A DNA stretch of 64,000 bases from Rhizomys pruinosus (GCA_009823505.1 VZQC01006589.1:8938454-9002453); one strand, 5' to 3'; counted from the first letter of the stretch, positions 11,689-21,756 are shown. The notes: generated by a model from the sequence alone, not told the origin. Numbers and translations are program-made.

Positions 11689-11966
11689 TATTATTTTAAG
11701 TTCATGCGTGTGAGTGTTTTGCCTGTGACCTAGTTCACACATGTGAGTGTCTTGCCTATGTCCTAGTTTGCTTTCTGTGGCTGTGATAACAACAGCGACC
11801 AAAAGCAGCGTGGGGAGGAGACAGGCTATTCGGTTTACAGCTCACAGTCCATCATCAAGGGAAGCCAAGGCAGGAACTGAAGATAGGAGACTGTACTAAA
11901 GTACAGATCACAAAGGAACACTGCTAACTGGCTTGCTCCTCTAGCCAGTGCTCAGCCTGCTTTTTG

Positions 11967-12117
11967 GGGGGGGCGTTGTTTTTGAGATGGGGTCTCCCTG
12001 TAGCCCCAGCTAGCCTGGAACTAGCCCTGTAGACCAGGCTGGCCTTGAACTCAAAGAGATCCATCTGCTTCTGCCTCTGAGTGCTGGGTTTAAAGGTGTG
12101 CACCAACACACCTGACT
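11967..12117 (-). mobile_element. B1 SINE inserted in the LTR, antisense
   Basis: GAGATGGGGTCTCCCTGTAG to GTGTGCACCAACACACCTGA, preceded by a G-rich stretch. Near full length. Confidence 0.85.
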
Positions 12118-12217
12118 TAAAGATGCTTCTTAGCCACCATGTAGGTGGTGGGAATCAAACTCGGGTCCTCTGCAAGAGCAATCTGCGCTCTTAACTGCTG
12201 AGTCATCTCTGCAGCCC
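12118..12217 (-). mobile_element. B2 SINE head fragment, antisense
   Basis: Only the reversed promoter half is present, from GCTTCTTAGCCACCATGTAG to GAGTCATCTCTGCAGCCCC. The same B1 plus half-B2 composite recurs at 17247-17432 and 31242-31499, so it looks like a transposed dimer and not separate insertions. Confidence 0.7.
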
Positions 12218-12233
12218 CTCAGCCTACTTTCTT

Positions 12234-12252
12234 TTTTTAAAATTTTAAAATT

Positions 12253-12287
<35 letters not shown>

Positions 12288-12484
12288 TTAATTATTATTT
12301 ATATTATTTATGTGTGTGAGTGTACTTGTCTGCATGTAGGTTGGTGCATTTTTATCCCCTGGAACTGGAGTTCTCCTGATGGAAGTTTCGACGGTTCTCA
12401 AGCTCCATGTGGGTGTCTGGGGATCGAACCCAGATCCTCTGCAAGACAGTCAGCACTCTTAACCACTAGGCCATCTCTCCAGCC
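12234..12484 (-). mobile_element. B2 SINE with long TTTA tail and target-site duplication
   Basis: A (TTTA)n stretch at 12253-12292 is the reversed tail of this B2, which ends GGCCATCTCTCCAG. CCTCAGCCTACTTTCTT occurs directly before (12217-12233) and after (12485-12501), a 17-base target-site duplication that dates this insertion after the preceding one. Confidence 0.85.
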
Positions 12485-12682
12485 CCTCAGCCTACTTTCT
12501 TATACAACCTAGGACTACCTATCCCAGTGTGGGACCACTCACAGTGGGCTGAGCCCTTCTACATCATTCGACAATCAAGAGAATGCCTCATAGAGATGCC
12601 TGCAGACCCATCTGATGGAAAATGCCCCAGTCTAGGTTCCATCTTCCCATGTATGGGAAGTTGATAACTGAAGCTCTCCAAC

Positions 12683-12866
12683 ATGACCTGCAAGTATGCA
12701 AGTGCACCTTGTGGCTGCAGTGCCTCTGGAGGCCAGAAGAGGGCATTAATCCCCTTGGAACTGGAGTCACTGGCAGTTGTGAACCATCATGTGGGTGCTT
12801 GGAACCAAACCTGGGTCCTTTGCAAGACAGCAAGTGCTCTTAGCCACCAAGCCATCTTGTCTAACC
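12683..12866 (-). mobile_element. Diverged B2-type SINE, antisense
   Basis: GCAAGTGCACCTTGTGGC through AAGCCATCTTGTCTAACCC. The landmark CATGTGGGTGCTTGGAACC is retained. Confidence 0.7.
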
Positions 12867-12942
12867 CTTACAAAGAATTTTATTTTATTTATTTATTTAT
12901 TATTTATTTGTTTGTTTGTTTATTTATTTATTTATTTATTTT

Positions 12943-13086
12943 TGGTCTTTTTGAGACAGGGTCTCCCTGTAGCCCCAGCTGTCCTGGAACTCACTCTGTA
13001 GACCAGGCTGGCCTTGAACTCACAAAGATCCGCCTGCCTCTGCCTCCCAAGTGCTAGGATTAAAGGCGTGCGCCACCACGCCCAGC
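12943..13086 (-). mobile_element. B1 SINE, antisense, with TTTA/TTTG tail
   Basis: TGGTCTTTTTGAGACAGGGT to GCGTGCGCCACCACGCCCAG. The reversed tail is the simple-sequence run at 12881-12942. It has few differences from the other young B1 copies here. Confidence 0.92.
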
Positions 13087-13344
13087 TACAAAGAATTTTA
13101 ACAACTAACACTAAGTATAGTGTTATATCTCCTGGTGGTATCAATATAAAATCATTGCTGTATTGTATAATAATGTAAGAAAAGTTTTTATTATTAGCCA
13201 AATATTGGTGGCCATTGCCTAGGAACAGATTCAAGTTACCCCAAACAACATGTACCACTGGAAGAGGCCTCATGAACTTTTACAGTCATAAGTAACAAGC
13301 CCATTAGAAGAGGCTGTTCACCTCAGCAGAGGGAGACAGGAAAG

Positions 13345-13662
13345 GGCTGGGACAAGGGCACCCCATGACACATCCCCCACTGCCATAGACAAGGGCACCC
13401 CCAAGACATCTCCAGTGCCAGGGACAAGGGCACCTCCAAGACACATCCACAGTGCCAGGGACAAGGGTACCTCCAAGACACATCCCCAGTGCCAGGGACA
13501 AGGGCACCCCCAAGACATATCCCCAGTGCCAGGGACAAGGGCACCTCCAAGACATCCCCAGTGCCAGGGACAAGGGTACCCCCAAGACACATCCCCAGTG
13601 CCAGGGACAAGGGTATCCCCAGTGCCAGGGACAAGGGCACCCCCAAGACATCCCCAGTGGCC
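13345..13662. repeat. 37-bp minisatellite in Mtmr9 intron 4
   Basis: About eight copies of a unit of 34-37 bases with the core GTGCCAGGGACAAGGGCACC, some with and some without an ACACAT segment. One copy is shortened at about 13605-13630. Several frames stay open across it on both strands (up to 170 codons at 13304-13816 on the minus strand), but they show only the repeat and no domain. Confidence 0.9.
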
Positions 13663-14071
13663 TGCTTATTCCAGCTAGGCCTCTCCTCTGAGTTTCCACT
13701 GCCTTCCACAACATGACCACCTTCTGGCACCCAGCCTGTAATATCCAAGTCAGTATGAGATAGCTTTTAAAACCTAAAGATAGCCAAGGAGATTGTTGTC
13801 TGCCAGTCTGCAGCATCCCAACTCTTTACAGCCACAATGCCCCAGTCTGTTCACACAGCCTGCAGAGCGGTAACAGTGTAACAATGGATTCTTGAAACAG
13901 TAACAAACTCTTTACCACTAAAGAGATTGGTTTAATAGATACACATTTCTTGAGGAAAACTTAGAAATATGTAGTTGGTAGTCTTTAGTGACAAACCATC
14001 TGGGTACATGGAAGAGATACTAGAGACGGCTGCTTGGTGATTCCCATAGCAAGGATGCTTGCTTGTTTTTG

Positions 14072-14193
14072 AGACAGGGTCTCACTGTATAGTCTTGGCT
14101 GGCCCAGAACTTGCTGTGTAAACCAGGCTGGCCTTGAACTCACACAGATCTGCCTGCCTCTGCTGGGATTAAAGGCCTGCTCCACTAAGCCTG
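14072..14193 (-). mobile_element. B1 SINE, antisense
   Basis: GAGACAGGGTCTCACTGTAT to CCTGCTCCACTAAGCCTGG, with a short deletion after CTGCCTCTGC. The flanking 13663-14071 and 14194-14919 intervals hold no recognisable element or exon. Confidence 0.82.
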
Positions 14194-14919
14194 GCCTATA
14201 AACTTTTTTCATTTCTCTTTGTGATTCTTGCTTAAGCCTGCCAACCCTGTGTATATGGACTTGATATTTACTGTTTCCTTCAAGACTTGATAATGTTAGT
14301 TTATCAAATAAACTGATAGATACATAAAGGAAAGAGAATATATGGTCTTTATCTTGTATGTAATAGTGGGCATGATGCTAAGAGCTGTGAGGTAGCCAGA
14401 CCTCATAAAGAGTTCAACAGAGAGAGGCAAGGGCTTCTGGGAAAGAGGTAGTGCAGACCACAGAGGGGTGGTTTAGAGAGATGTCTACAATAGGTCAGGC
14501 TGGCTTACTCTATAGATGAAACCAGGTGGGTGTAGGTGGGTAACAACCACCTTTGGTCATCTGTGCTGGGTGCCAGACCCCCAGTCTCTTTCTGTAGGCT
14601 GGAAAGCAGGGGGACACTGGATAGAAAGTCTCTGCCTGCCTCCTCTGCTATAACACAGACAGGTGGGTGCTACATCTTTTGGAAGGGCAGCTTTTCAAAG
14701 CCATTCCTGGGTCTTAGAGGTTGCAGTTGTTTGGGGAAGGACATTTTATTCTACAAAGTCACAGTTTCTTGGCTGATAGACCAAACTGTCTTCATTATAG
14801 GGCTACATCTACTGGGTTTATGTACTGAGTGAATTGCAATGTTTGATCATAAAAAGCTGAAAAAAATCTAAAGTGTAAAAACATTTTGAGATAGCAGGGA
14901 GAAAAATTGTATTAAAATA

Positions 14920-15075
14920 GCCCGAGTGTGTGGCACATGCCTTTAATCCCAGCACTTGGGAGGCAGAGGCAGGTGGATCTCTGAGTTCAAGGGCAGCCTG
15001 GTCTACAGAGCAAGTTCCAGGCCAGCTGGGGCTATAGGGAGACTCTGTCTCAAAAAGACCAAAAGAAAAAAAAAA
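14920..15075 (+). mobile_element. B1 SINE
   Basis: GAGTGTGTGGCACATGCCTT to GACTCTGTCTCAAAAAGACC, with an A-rich tail ending at 15077. It lies about 200 bases upstream of exon 5. Confidence 0.88.
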
Positions 15076-15275
15076 ATTGAAGTGCAAGGCTTATTTTGTT
15101 TTACAGCTATTGACCATTGTTAATTCATGCAGAGTTTCCTGTGTGATGTTTTCATCATAATCCCTGGGCAAAGTGCCATGTGATTGCTTTTGAGAGAATC
15201 CTAATGCAGCATTGTCTCAGGTTTGCAGAGACTTTGCAAGCAGCTGCTGTTGACTTGTTGCGTGTGTGCTTACAG

Positions 15276-15493
15276 GTAATCATGCGCAGTGGTCAGCCTC
15301 TAACTGGCACAAATGGGCGAAGGTGCAAAGAAGATGAGAAGCTGATAAATGCTACCCTCAGGGCCGGAAAGCGTGGCTACCTCATTGACACCCGATCTCT
15401 AAATGTGGCTCAGCAAGCAAGAGCCAAAGGAGGTGGCTTTGAACAAGAAGCACATTATCCCCAGTGGAGACGAATCCACAAATCCATCGAGAG
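15276..15493 (+). CDS. Mtmr9: Mtmr9 exon 5
   Basis: The acceptor TGTGCTTACAG ends at 15275 and the donor GTAAAAG starts at 15494. It holds 72 codons plus two bases (residues 198-269 and part of Arg270). It carries VIMRSGQPLTGTNGRRCKED, matching the myotubularin core block RxxQPL(V/T)G, and then the GYLIDTRSLNVAQQARAKGG segment. In active relatives this region helps shape the substrate pocket. The split Arg codon AG|G is completed by exon 6. Confidence 0.95.
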
Positions 15494-15517
15494 GTAAAAG
15501 ATTCTAGTCCAGGCGAC

Positions 15518-15620
15518 CTCACACGCTCTTCTGGCCTTCACGGGCACTGCATGACACAAGTGCACTTAGGCACAGGCAGAACACTCCTACACATAAAATA
15601 AGAATAAAAGAATATAGGAA
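15518..15620 (+). mobile_element. B2 SINE 3' fragment
   Basis: ACACGCTCTTCTGGCCTTCA, then CACATAAAATAAGAATAAAAG. Only the tail half is present, 25 bases downstream of the exon 5 donor. Confidence 0.7.
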
Positions 15621-16567
15621 GATTCTAGGGTCATTAGACTCCCTGTAGGCTGGCTGAGTGGGTCAGGTGGCAGCTGGGCAGCAGGCACAGCTGCTCAGGT
15701 TGGACCTACGCATGATTTAGTGGCCATGATGAATTGGGCAGCTCTTACTGTGTGTGTGTGTTTTTTTTAAGGCTTAATTGACAAAATTGACAGGTCTCAC
15801 CTCAAGGGAATGAGAGTGAGTTTATTCTTGAGCCAAATACAAGTGACCATGGCCCAGAAGCACAGATTCAGGTCACCCCAGGTTCCAACGTGTGAGCAGC
15901 TTCACAAGGATTTTACAGTCACAGAATGGAAGTCATAAATGAAGTCACTTTCCAAATGCATTAGCAGAACATCTCTGCTGAGTCTCACAGCTCGTTTAGG
16001 ATAGTCTCAGCTTTCGTGCTGGTGGGTGCTAGGGGTCCCCTGTTAGGACATTCCAAAGCTCCACCCATCAAACAGGGAGGTGGGCATGAAGGGCTCCGAA
16101 ATGGACTAAATACAGTCCAAGGTGACTGAACTCTGGACCTGCAGCATCCCAGCTTCACAGTTACGAGGTTCTGATCAGTCAGTGAGCTTTGTAGACACTT
16201 TAACATAGGTATGGCTATTTTCTGGGAACTTCAGTTCACACATTTATTGTGCACAATTTGCTGTAGATTGTGAAATGATGAAGTAATGTGCCCATCTCTT
16301 CACCCACTTACTTTTCTGTGGCAAGCACATTTAAGGTCTTCTCTGTCAGCACTTTTCAAGTGGTCCTGTGCCTGGAGGCGCTGGAGTCTGTGGAACCAGC
16401 CTCTCTGGTTCATTGCTTGCTGTACCCTAAAAGGGTGAAGCAGGAGGCCAAGTATGGGTGGAGGAAAATGGGTTTCTTGGAGAGAAAGAGAAACAGCATC
16501 AGAATTTGCTTCGGCATGGCCCAAGACAGTCTTAGAATTTTTAAAAAGTTGTGAGTCAAAACCCAGG

Positions 16568-16730
16568 AGCTGCCAGGCATGGTGGCGCACGCCTTTAATC
16601 CTAGCACTTGGGAGGCAGAGGCAGGTGGATCTTTGTGAGTTCAAGGCCAGCCTGGTCTAAAGAGTGAGTTCCAGGACAGCTGGGACTACATGGAGACCCT
16701 GCCTCGAAAAAACAAACAAACAAAAAGAAA
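16568..16730 (+). mobile_element. B1 SINE
   Basis: GCCAGGCATGGTGGCGCACG to GACCCTGCCTCGAAAAAAC, followed by an (ACAA)n tail. The sequence between 15620 and 16567 shows no recognisable element or exon. Confidence 0.9.
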
Positions 16731-16925
16731 CCCAGGAGCTATGTAGGCATATTTAGTTGTCAGACAGTTTAATTGTTCTTTTGGGGTGGAGGCAGGAATA
16801 GGGGGATCCTCGGGGCTCGGTTCCTCCATTCTTGGTGTGGGAGGTCTGCTAACTCTTCTAGACCCAGGTGAATTTTAGAATTTTTTTCATCCTCCTCCTT
16901 CCCTCCCTTCCTTCCTTCCTTTCCT

Positions 16926-17045
16926 TTTTTGAGATAAGGTTTCACAGTGTAACCCTGGCTGGCCTAGAATTTGGTATGTAGACCATAATAGCTTTGAACT
17001 CACGCAGATTCCGCTGCCTTCCAAGTGCTGGGAGTGCCAGCATGC
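16926..17045 (-). mobile_element. Diverged B1 SINE, antisense
   Basis: TTTTTTGAGATAAGGTTTCA to CAAGTGCTGGGAGTGCCAGC. A CT-rich (CCTT)n run at 16893-16925 precedes it. Confidence 0.75.
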
Positions 17046-17153
17046 CTGCCCGACTGGGAGTCCTTTCTAGTCCTGAGGGATCAGTTGTCAGTCTGCTTTC
17101 ATTTGTCATTAGATTTACTTGTGTCTTGTTTACTCAGTCTAGCTAAAGGTTTT

Positions 17154-17187
17154 TCTATTTATCTATCTATCTATCTATCTATCTATC

Positions 17188-17225
<38 letters not shown>

Positions 17226-17246
17226 GTATTTATTTATTTATTTATA
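17154..17246. repeat. (TATC)n / (TTTA)n microsatellite
   Basis: A TATC run with one interruption (ATCATC) near 17187 passes into TTTA repeats that form the reversed tail of the following B1. Confidence 0.95.
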
Positions 17247-17432
17247 GACAGGGTCTCCCTGTAGCCCCAGCTGTCCTGGAACCCACTCTGTAGACCAGGC
17301 TGGCCTTGAATTCACAAAGATCCGCCTGCTTCTGCCTCCTAAGTGCTAGGATTAAAGGCATGCACCACCATGCCCTGCTTAAAGACGGTTCTTAGCCACC
17401 ATGTGGGTGCTGGGAATTAAACCCGGGTCCTC
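17247..17432 (-). mobile_element. B1 plus half-B2 composite, antisense
   Basis: A B1 (AGACAGGGTCTCCCTGTAGC to CATGCACCACCATGCCCTGC) is joined to the reversed B2 promoter half, which is then split at 17432 by another B2 and resumes at 17708-17773 (GTCCTCTACAAGAGCAGTCG to GAGCCATCTTGCCAGCC). Confidence 0.85.
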
Positions 17433-17705
17433 GGGGCTGGAGAGATGGCCTAGCGGTTAAGAGCGCCGACCGCTCTTACAGAGGACCCGGGTTCGATCCC
17501 CAGCACCCACATGGCAGCCGAGAGCCGTCTGAAACTCCAATTCCAGGAGAACTCCAGTTCCAGGGGAATCCGAGACCCTCTTCTGACCTCCGCGGCATTG
17601 CACGACACGGGTGCACAGACTTGCATGCAGACAGTACATTCATACACATACAGAAATAAATAAAATTAATAAAAAAATTAAAAAACAAAAAAACAAAAAA
17701 ACAAA
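17433..17705 (+). mobile_element. B2 SINE inserted into another B2, with target-site duplication
   Basis: It is full length, starting GGGGCTGGAGAGATGGCCTA and ending in a long (AAAAAC)n tail. AACCCGGGTCCTC before (17420-17432) and AACCCAGGTCCTC after (17706-17718) form the target-site duplication. The host B2 is on the opposite strand. An internal duplication of AACTCCAATTCCAGGAG / AACTCCAGTTCCAGGGG lies at about 17533-17567. Confidence 0.9.
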
Positions 17706-17828
17706 AAACCCAGGTCCTCTACAAGAGCAGTCGGCTCTCGGTGCTCTTAACCACTGAGCCATCTTGCCAGCCTCAGGTTTTTCAATTTTATCTTTTCAAA
17801 AAGTCAGCTCTTGTATTGTATGTATGTG

Positions 17829-17872
<44 letters not shown>
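17829..17872. repeat. (GT)n microsatellite
   Basis: An uninterrupted GT run of about 21 units. Confidence 0.97.
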
Positions 17873-17873
<1 letters not shown>

Positions 17874-18417
17874 GTAAGGGATTGAGCCTAAGGCTTGGGC
17901 ATATTAAGCAATTGGGCTCCACCCCAGACCTTATTGAATTTTGTAAAATAAGCAAAACAGTCTTATCTTAGATGCCTACAGTCCTGAGATCTTATCATTA
18001 GCTGTTTCTAAATGGGCAGAATAGATTTACTACAGATAACCGAATCTTCCCAAGTTAGAGTATTTTAGAGGTTTGGTTTCTTCCCAATACTCACCTATTT
18101 TTCTTGTATTTCCTCCCAAAGCAGAGACTCTTGCTTCTCTTTAACTAATGCTTTAAAAGTTGTTTGGGGGAAGGGGAGACTTGGAGTCTGCACTGGCCTA
18201 GAGTCCTCACTGATGATCATTCAGTGGCCGTTGGGTTGGAGATGTAAATGGCACTATGTCTTGGGACTGTAGAGCATGGCCCTCTGCCCTCCTCATAACC
18301 AGCTCTGCAGACTGGGTCTCATCTGATCAGTAAGGAACAGTTTGCCATCGCAGACACTGGACAGCTTTGCAGCAATGCTTAAGTATTCCTCGGTCCTTTG
18401 CTTTGGGTTTTGTTTTT

Positions 18418-18572
18418 GTTTTTTGAGACAGGGTCTCACTATGTAGCCTTGACTGACTAACCTGGAACTTGCTGTGTAGACCAGGCTGGCCTCAAACTCA
18501 CAAAGATCCACCTGCCTCTGCATCCCAAGTGCTGGGATGGATGAAAGGTGTACGTTACTGCACCCAGCCTTA
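18418..18572 (-). mobile_element. B1 SINE, antisense
   Basis: TTTTTTGAGACAGGGTCTCA to GTACGTTACTGCACCCAGC. A duplicated GACTGACTAACC near 18450 is unusual for B1. The 17873-18417 interval holds no recognisable element or exon. Confidence 0.85.
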
Positions 18573-18604
18573 CTGTCCTCCGTCCTTATCCTCAGTCCCC
18601 AAGC

Positions 18605-19541
18605 AGCTAGCCGCATAGCAGTCCGGTGCTCTCAGCTACTAGCCGCATAGCAGTCCGGTGCTCTCAGCTACTAGCCGCATAGCAGTCCGGTGCTCTCAGC
18701 TACTAGCCGCATAGCAGTCCGGTGCTCTCGGCTACTAGCCGCATAGCAGTCCGGTGCTCTCGGCTAGTAGCCGCATAGCAGTCCGGTGCTCTCGGCTAGC
18801 AGCCGCATAGCAGCGCGGTGCTCTCGGCTAGCAGCCGCCTAGCAGCGCGGTGCTCTCGGCTAGCAGACGCATAGCAGCGCGGTGCTCTCGGCTAGCAGCC
18901 GCATAGCAGCGCGGTGCTCTCGGCTAGCAGCCGCCTAGCAGCGCGGTGCTCTCGGCTAGCAGCCGGCTAGCAGCCGCATAGCAGCGCGGTGCTCTCGGCT
19001 AGCAGACGCATAGCAGCGCGGTGCTCTCGGCTAGCAGACGCATAGCAGCGCGGTGCTCTCGGCTAGCAGACGCATAGCAGCGCGGTGCTCTCGGCTAGCA
19101 GACGCATAGCAGCGCGGTGCTCTCGGCTAGCAGACGCATAGCAGTCCGGTGCTCTCGGCTACTAGCCGCATAGCAGTCCGGTGCTCTCGGCCAGTAGCCG
19201 CATAGCAGTCCGGTGCTCTCGGCTAGTAGCCGCATAGCAGTCCGGTGCTCTCGGCTACTAGCCGCATAGCAGTCCGGTGCTCTCGGCTACTAGCCGCATA
19301 GCAGCGCGGTGCTCTCGGCTAGCAGCCGCATAGCAGTCCGGTGCTCTCGGCTACTAGCCGCATAGCAGTCCGGTGCTCTCGGCTAGTAGCCGCATAGCAG
19401 TCCGATGCTCTCGGCTACTAGCCGCATAGCAGTCCGGTGCTCTCGGCTACTAGCCGCATAGCAGTCCGGTGCTCTTGGCTAGTAGCCACATAGCAGTACG
19501 GTGCTCTCAGCTAGTAGCATAGCAGTACGGTGCTCTTGACT
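18605..19541. repeat. 32-bp CpG-rich minisatellite in Mtmr9 intron 5
   Basis: About 29 copies of a 32-bp unit (AGCCGCATAGCAGTCCGGTG plus CTCTCGGCTACT). Each typical unit holds three CpGs. Two unit types occur: flanking copies have AGTCCGG and TACT, while central copies (about 18790-19140) have AGCGCGG and TAGCAG. One place (about 18955-18970) shows a partial extra copy. The array ends about 275 bases before exon 6, with a B1 between. Confidence 0.95.
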
Positions 19542-19594
19542 ACTTTTGCTGTTGCATAAAGTGGAGGCTGTTTTTGTTTCTGTTTTTTTTTTGT

Positions 19595-19758
19595 TGTTGT
19601 TTTTTTTTTTTTTTGGTCTTTTCGAGACAGGGTCTCACTGTAGCCTCAGCTGTCCTGGAACTCACTCTGTAGACCAGGCTGGCCTTGAACTCACAAAGAT
19701 CCGCCTGCCTCTGCCTCCCAAGTGCTAGGATTAAAGGCGTGCGCCACCACGCCTGGCT
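19595..19758 (-). mobile_element. B1 SINE, antisense, with long poly-T
   Basis: A T-rich run with TTG interruptions (19577-19614) precedes GGTCTTTTCGAGACAGGGTC and the body ends GCGCCACCACGCCTGGC. It lies 60 bases upstream of the exon 6 acceptor. Confidence 0.92.
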
Positions 19759-19817
19759 TTAGTTTCTGTTTTATCTTTTCTTTTTGTGAGGTAACTTTCT
19801 CTTTCTTAATTTCAAAG

Positions 19818-19979
19818 GTACCACACTCTTCAGGAGAGCTTGATCAAAATTGTGGAAGCCTGTAATGAACAAACCCACAACATGGACCGATGGCTCAGCA
19901 AGCTGGAGGCCTCCAACTGGCTGACGCACATCAAGGAGATTCTGACCACCGCCTGCCTGGCGGCCCAGTGTATCGACAG
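19818..19979 (+). CDS. Mtmr9: Mtmr9 exon 6
   Basis: The acceptor TTAATTTCAAAG ends at 19817 and the donor GTAACAG starts at 19980. The first base completes Arg270. Residues 271-323 follow, starting YHTLQESLIKIVEAC, passing through MDRWLSKLEASNWLTHIKEI and ending AAQCID, with two bases of the next Arg codon. The segment forms helices next to the active-site cleft in myotubularins. Differences from human are conservative (Thr for Ile, Ile for Leu, Glu for Asp). Confidence 0.95.
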
Positions 19980-20351
19980 GTAACAGCCATTTCGGCCTCC
20001 TGGACTAGACGTACATGATAACTAGGCCTCGTTGTCTGGACATATGTTCATAGAATATGTTCAAGTCTGTTCCTGTCCTGGAGCTCATGGGCAGATTGCA
20101 TTGTAAATACCACGTGAAAGGAGCGTCTTATAGCCCCTGATGAGAGTGTGCACAGAGCTCAGCAGTTTAACAGTCAGTGTGTGTTGAATAAATGTGATTA
20201 ATGTACATACATGTGTCTGTTCACATTTTTAAGTATCCTATTCCCCTAAATCCTTAAATTATGAATTTACCATTTTTCTGGTAAACTATAAAAAAAAGAA
20301 AGCCAGACTCCTCCTCACTTTTGCAGGATCTGTGAAGTAATACTTTAAAAT

Positions 20352-20597
20352 ATATTTTTTTAATTTATTTATTTATTTTATGTGTATGAATGTATTGTCT
20401 GCATGCAGGTCTGCGCACCCGTGTCGTGCGATGCCGCGGAGGTCAGAAGAGGGTCTCGGATTCCCCTGGAACTGGAGTTCTCCTGGAATTGGAGTTACAG
20501 ACGGTTCTCAGCCGCCATGTGGGTGCTGGGGATCGAACCCGGGTCCTCTGCAAGAACAGTCGGCGCTCTTAACCGCTAGGCCATCCCTCCAGCCCCC
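20352..20597 (-). mobile_element. B2 SINE, antisense, full length
   Basis: The reversed TTTA tail and TTTTATGTGTATGAATGTAT lead to GGCCATCCCTCCAGCCCC. It carries the same duplicated GAACTGGAGTTCTCCTGGAA segment as the B2 at 17433, so both belong to one subfamily. Confidence 0.92.
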
Positions 20598-20814
20598 GTG
20601 AAGTAATATTTAACACAATAAAGTGATTCTTCCTCCTTATGACCAACCACTTGGTCCGTGTGGTTCTCCCTGGGTCTCAGGTTGGGGGATCCCAGTGGAC
20701 CGTAGTGCAGTGCAGGGTGTGAATGAAGTAAGTTCATTCTGATTCTTGAGACTCGGACAGAGGCAGCGTGGGTATAAATTGTTGTGGAAAGCTTGGAGTG
20801 CCCCCTTTTTTCTT

Positions 20815-21022
20815 TTTTAAATTTATTTTTATTGTGTGTCTATGAATGTTTGGCCTACACGTATGTTGGAGCACCATGTTGTGCAAAGTCCACAGAGGCC
20901 AGAAGAGGATGTTGACTCCCTTGGAACAGGCGTTAAAGACATTTGTTAGCCTCCATGTGGGTGCTGGGAACTGAACCTGGATCCTTTGGACGAGCAGCCA
21001 GTGCTCTATCTCCAGCCCTAGA
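20815..21022 (-). mobile_element. B2-type SINE, antisense, diverged
   Basis: ATTTATTTTTATTGTGTGTC to GTGCTCTATCTCCAGCCC, with loss of part of the reversed A-box region. Confidence 0.75.
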
Positions 21023-21199
21023 GTGCCCCTTTTAAAAAAGGGTTCCCACTGAAGCTGTAGGCAGATATGAGCATGGTTGGCACCTCCCTGGTGGCACTTT
21101 CTTTGAAATGTTAACTTGTTTGTTGCCTCCAAATTAGGTAAATAAGTAATTTCTCATGGCTACAGAGAAGTTGATGCTGGAATGGGTTACTTAAGATCT

Positions 21200-21325
21200 T
21201 AGGAAAGCTAGGTGTATTGTGTCCACCTGTAGTCCTCTGACTTAAGGAGCTGAGACAGAAGGAGCTGCAGTTGGAGGCCAGCCTGGGCTTCATAATGCAG
21301 TTCCCCTATCTTCTTTAAAAAACAA
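21200..21325 (+). mobile_element. Very diverged B1-like SINE
   Basis: GAAAGCTAGGTGTATTGTG, GGAGGCCAGCCTGGGCTTCA and an (AAAC)n tail are the only matching blocks. Confidence 0.5.
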
Positions 21326-21349
21326 ACAAACAAAACCTTAAAATTTGTG

Positions 21350-21403
21350 ACTGGAGAGATAGCTCAGTGCTTGAGAGCAATTACTGCTCTTCCAGAGGAC
21401 TTG
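21350..21403 (+). mobile_element. B2 SINE 5' fragment
   Basis: GACTGGAGAGATAGCTCAGT to CTGCTCTTCCAGAGGAC. Only the promoter third is present, and it lies 70 bases before exon 7. Confidence 0.75.
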
Positions 21404-21473
21404 GTGTAGTCTGTTGTTTTATTAGTTCCCAACCATGCAAGAGTTTCCCATGGTGCTCTGGTTTTCTTCTCAG

Positions 21474-21615
21474 GGAAGGAGCATCCGTGTTGATTCATGG
21501 CACGGAAGGAACTGATTCCACACTGCAGGTGACTTCCCTGGCGCAGATCATCCTGGAACCGAGGAACAGGACCATCCGTGGCTTTGAGTCCCTGATCGAA
21601 AGAGAATGGCTGCAG
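21474..21615 (+). CDS. Mtmr9: Mtmr9 exon 7 (inactive signature loop)
   Basis: The acceptor TTTTCTTCTCAG ends at 21473 and the donor GTGGGAG starts at 21616. One base completes Arg324, then residues 325-371 follow. The loop IHGTEGTDST aligns with the active-site motif HCxxGxDR of catalytic myotubularins: Gly333 replaces the nucleophilic Cys and Ser339 replaces the phosphate-binding Arg. Those changes are seen in MTMR9 generally, and they explain why it acts as a regulatory partner. The rest, LAQIILEPRNRTIRGFESLI and EREWLQ, is highly conserved. Confidence 0.96.
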
Positions 21616-21756
21616 GTGGGAGAGCTGAGGGTGAGGGTGGGACTGTGGTGAGGGTGGGACTGCCGGGTGAGGGTGGAGCTGCCACAGGTCATTGGCACCC
21701 AAGTCTTGCTTTGTAACATCTGATGTTATGTATGAAAAAAAATTATAATTTTAATT

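Larger units (their letters stand above)
11759..12660 (-). mobile_element. Rodent LTR (MaLR-like), antisense, interrupted by SINEs
   Basis: TGTCCTAGTTTGCTTTCTGT at 11759 is the reversed end of the LTR type also seen at 49327 and 50959. After SINE insertions the LTR resumes at 12501 (ACAACCTAGGACTACC) and fades out near 12660. The phrase CAGCCTGCTTT or CAGCCTACTTTCT appears at 11946, 12221 and 12489, bracketing the inserted SINEs. Confidence 0.7.

Noticed and set aside
13304..13816. Repeat-rich 170-codon frame in intron 4
   Set aside because: It is the translation of a 37-bp minisatellite, with competing frames of similar length on both strands.
15180..15497. Open frame starting upstream of exon 5 as an alternative first exon
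   Set aside because: The 32 codons before 15276 do not match the protein, and a good acceptor with conserved sequence starts at 15276.
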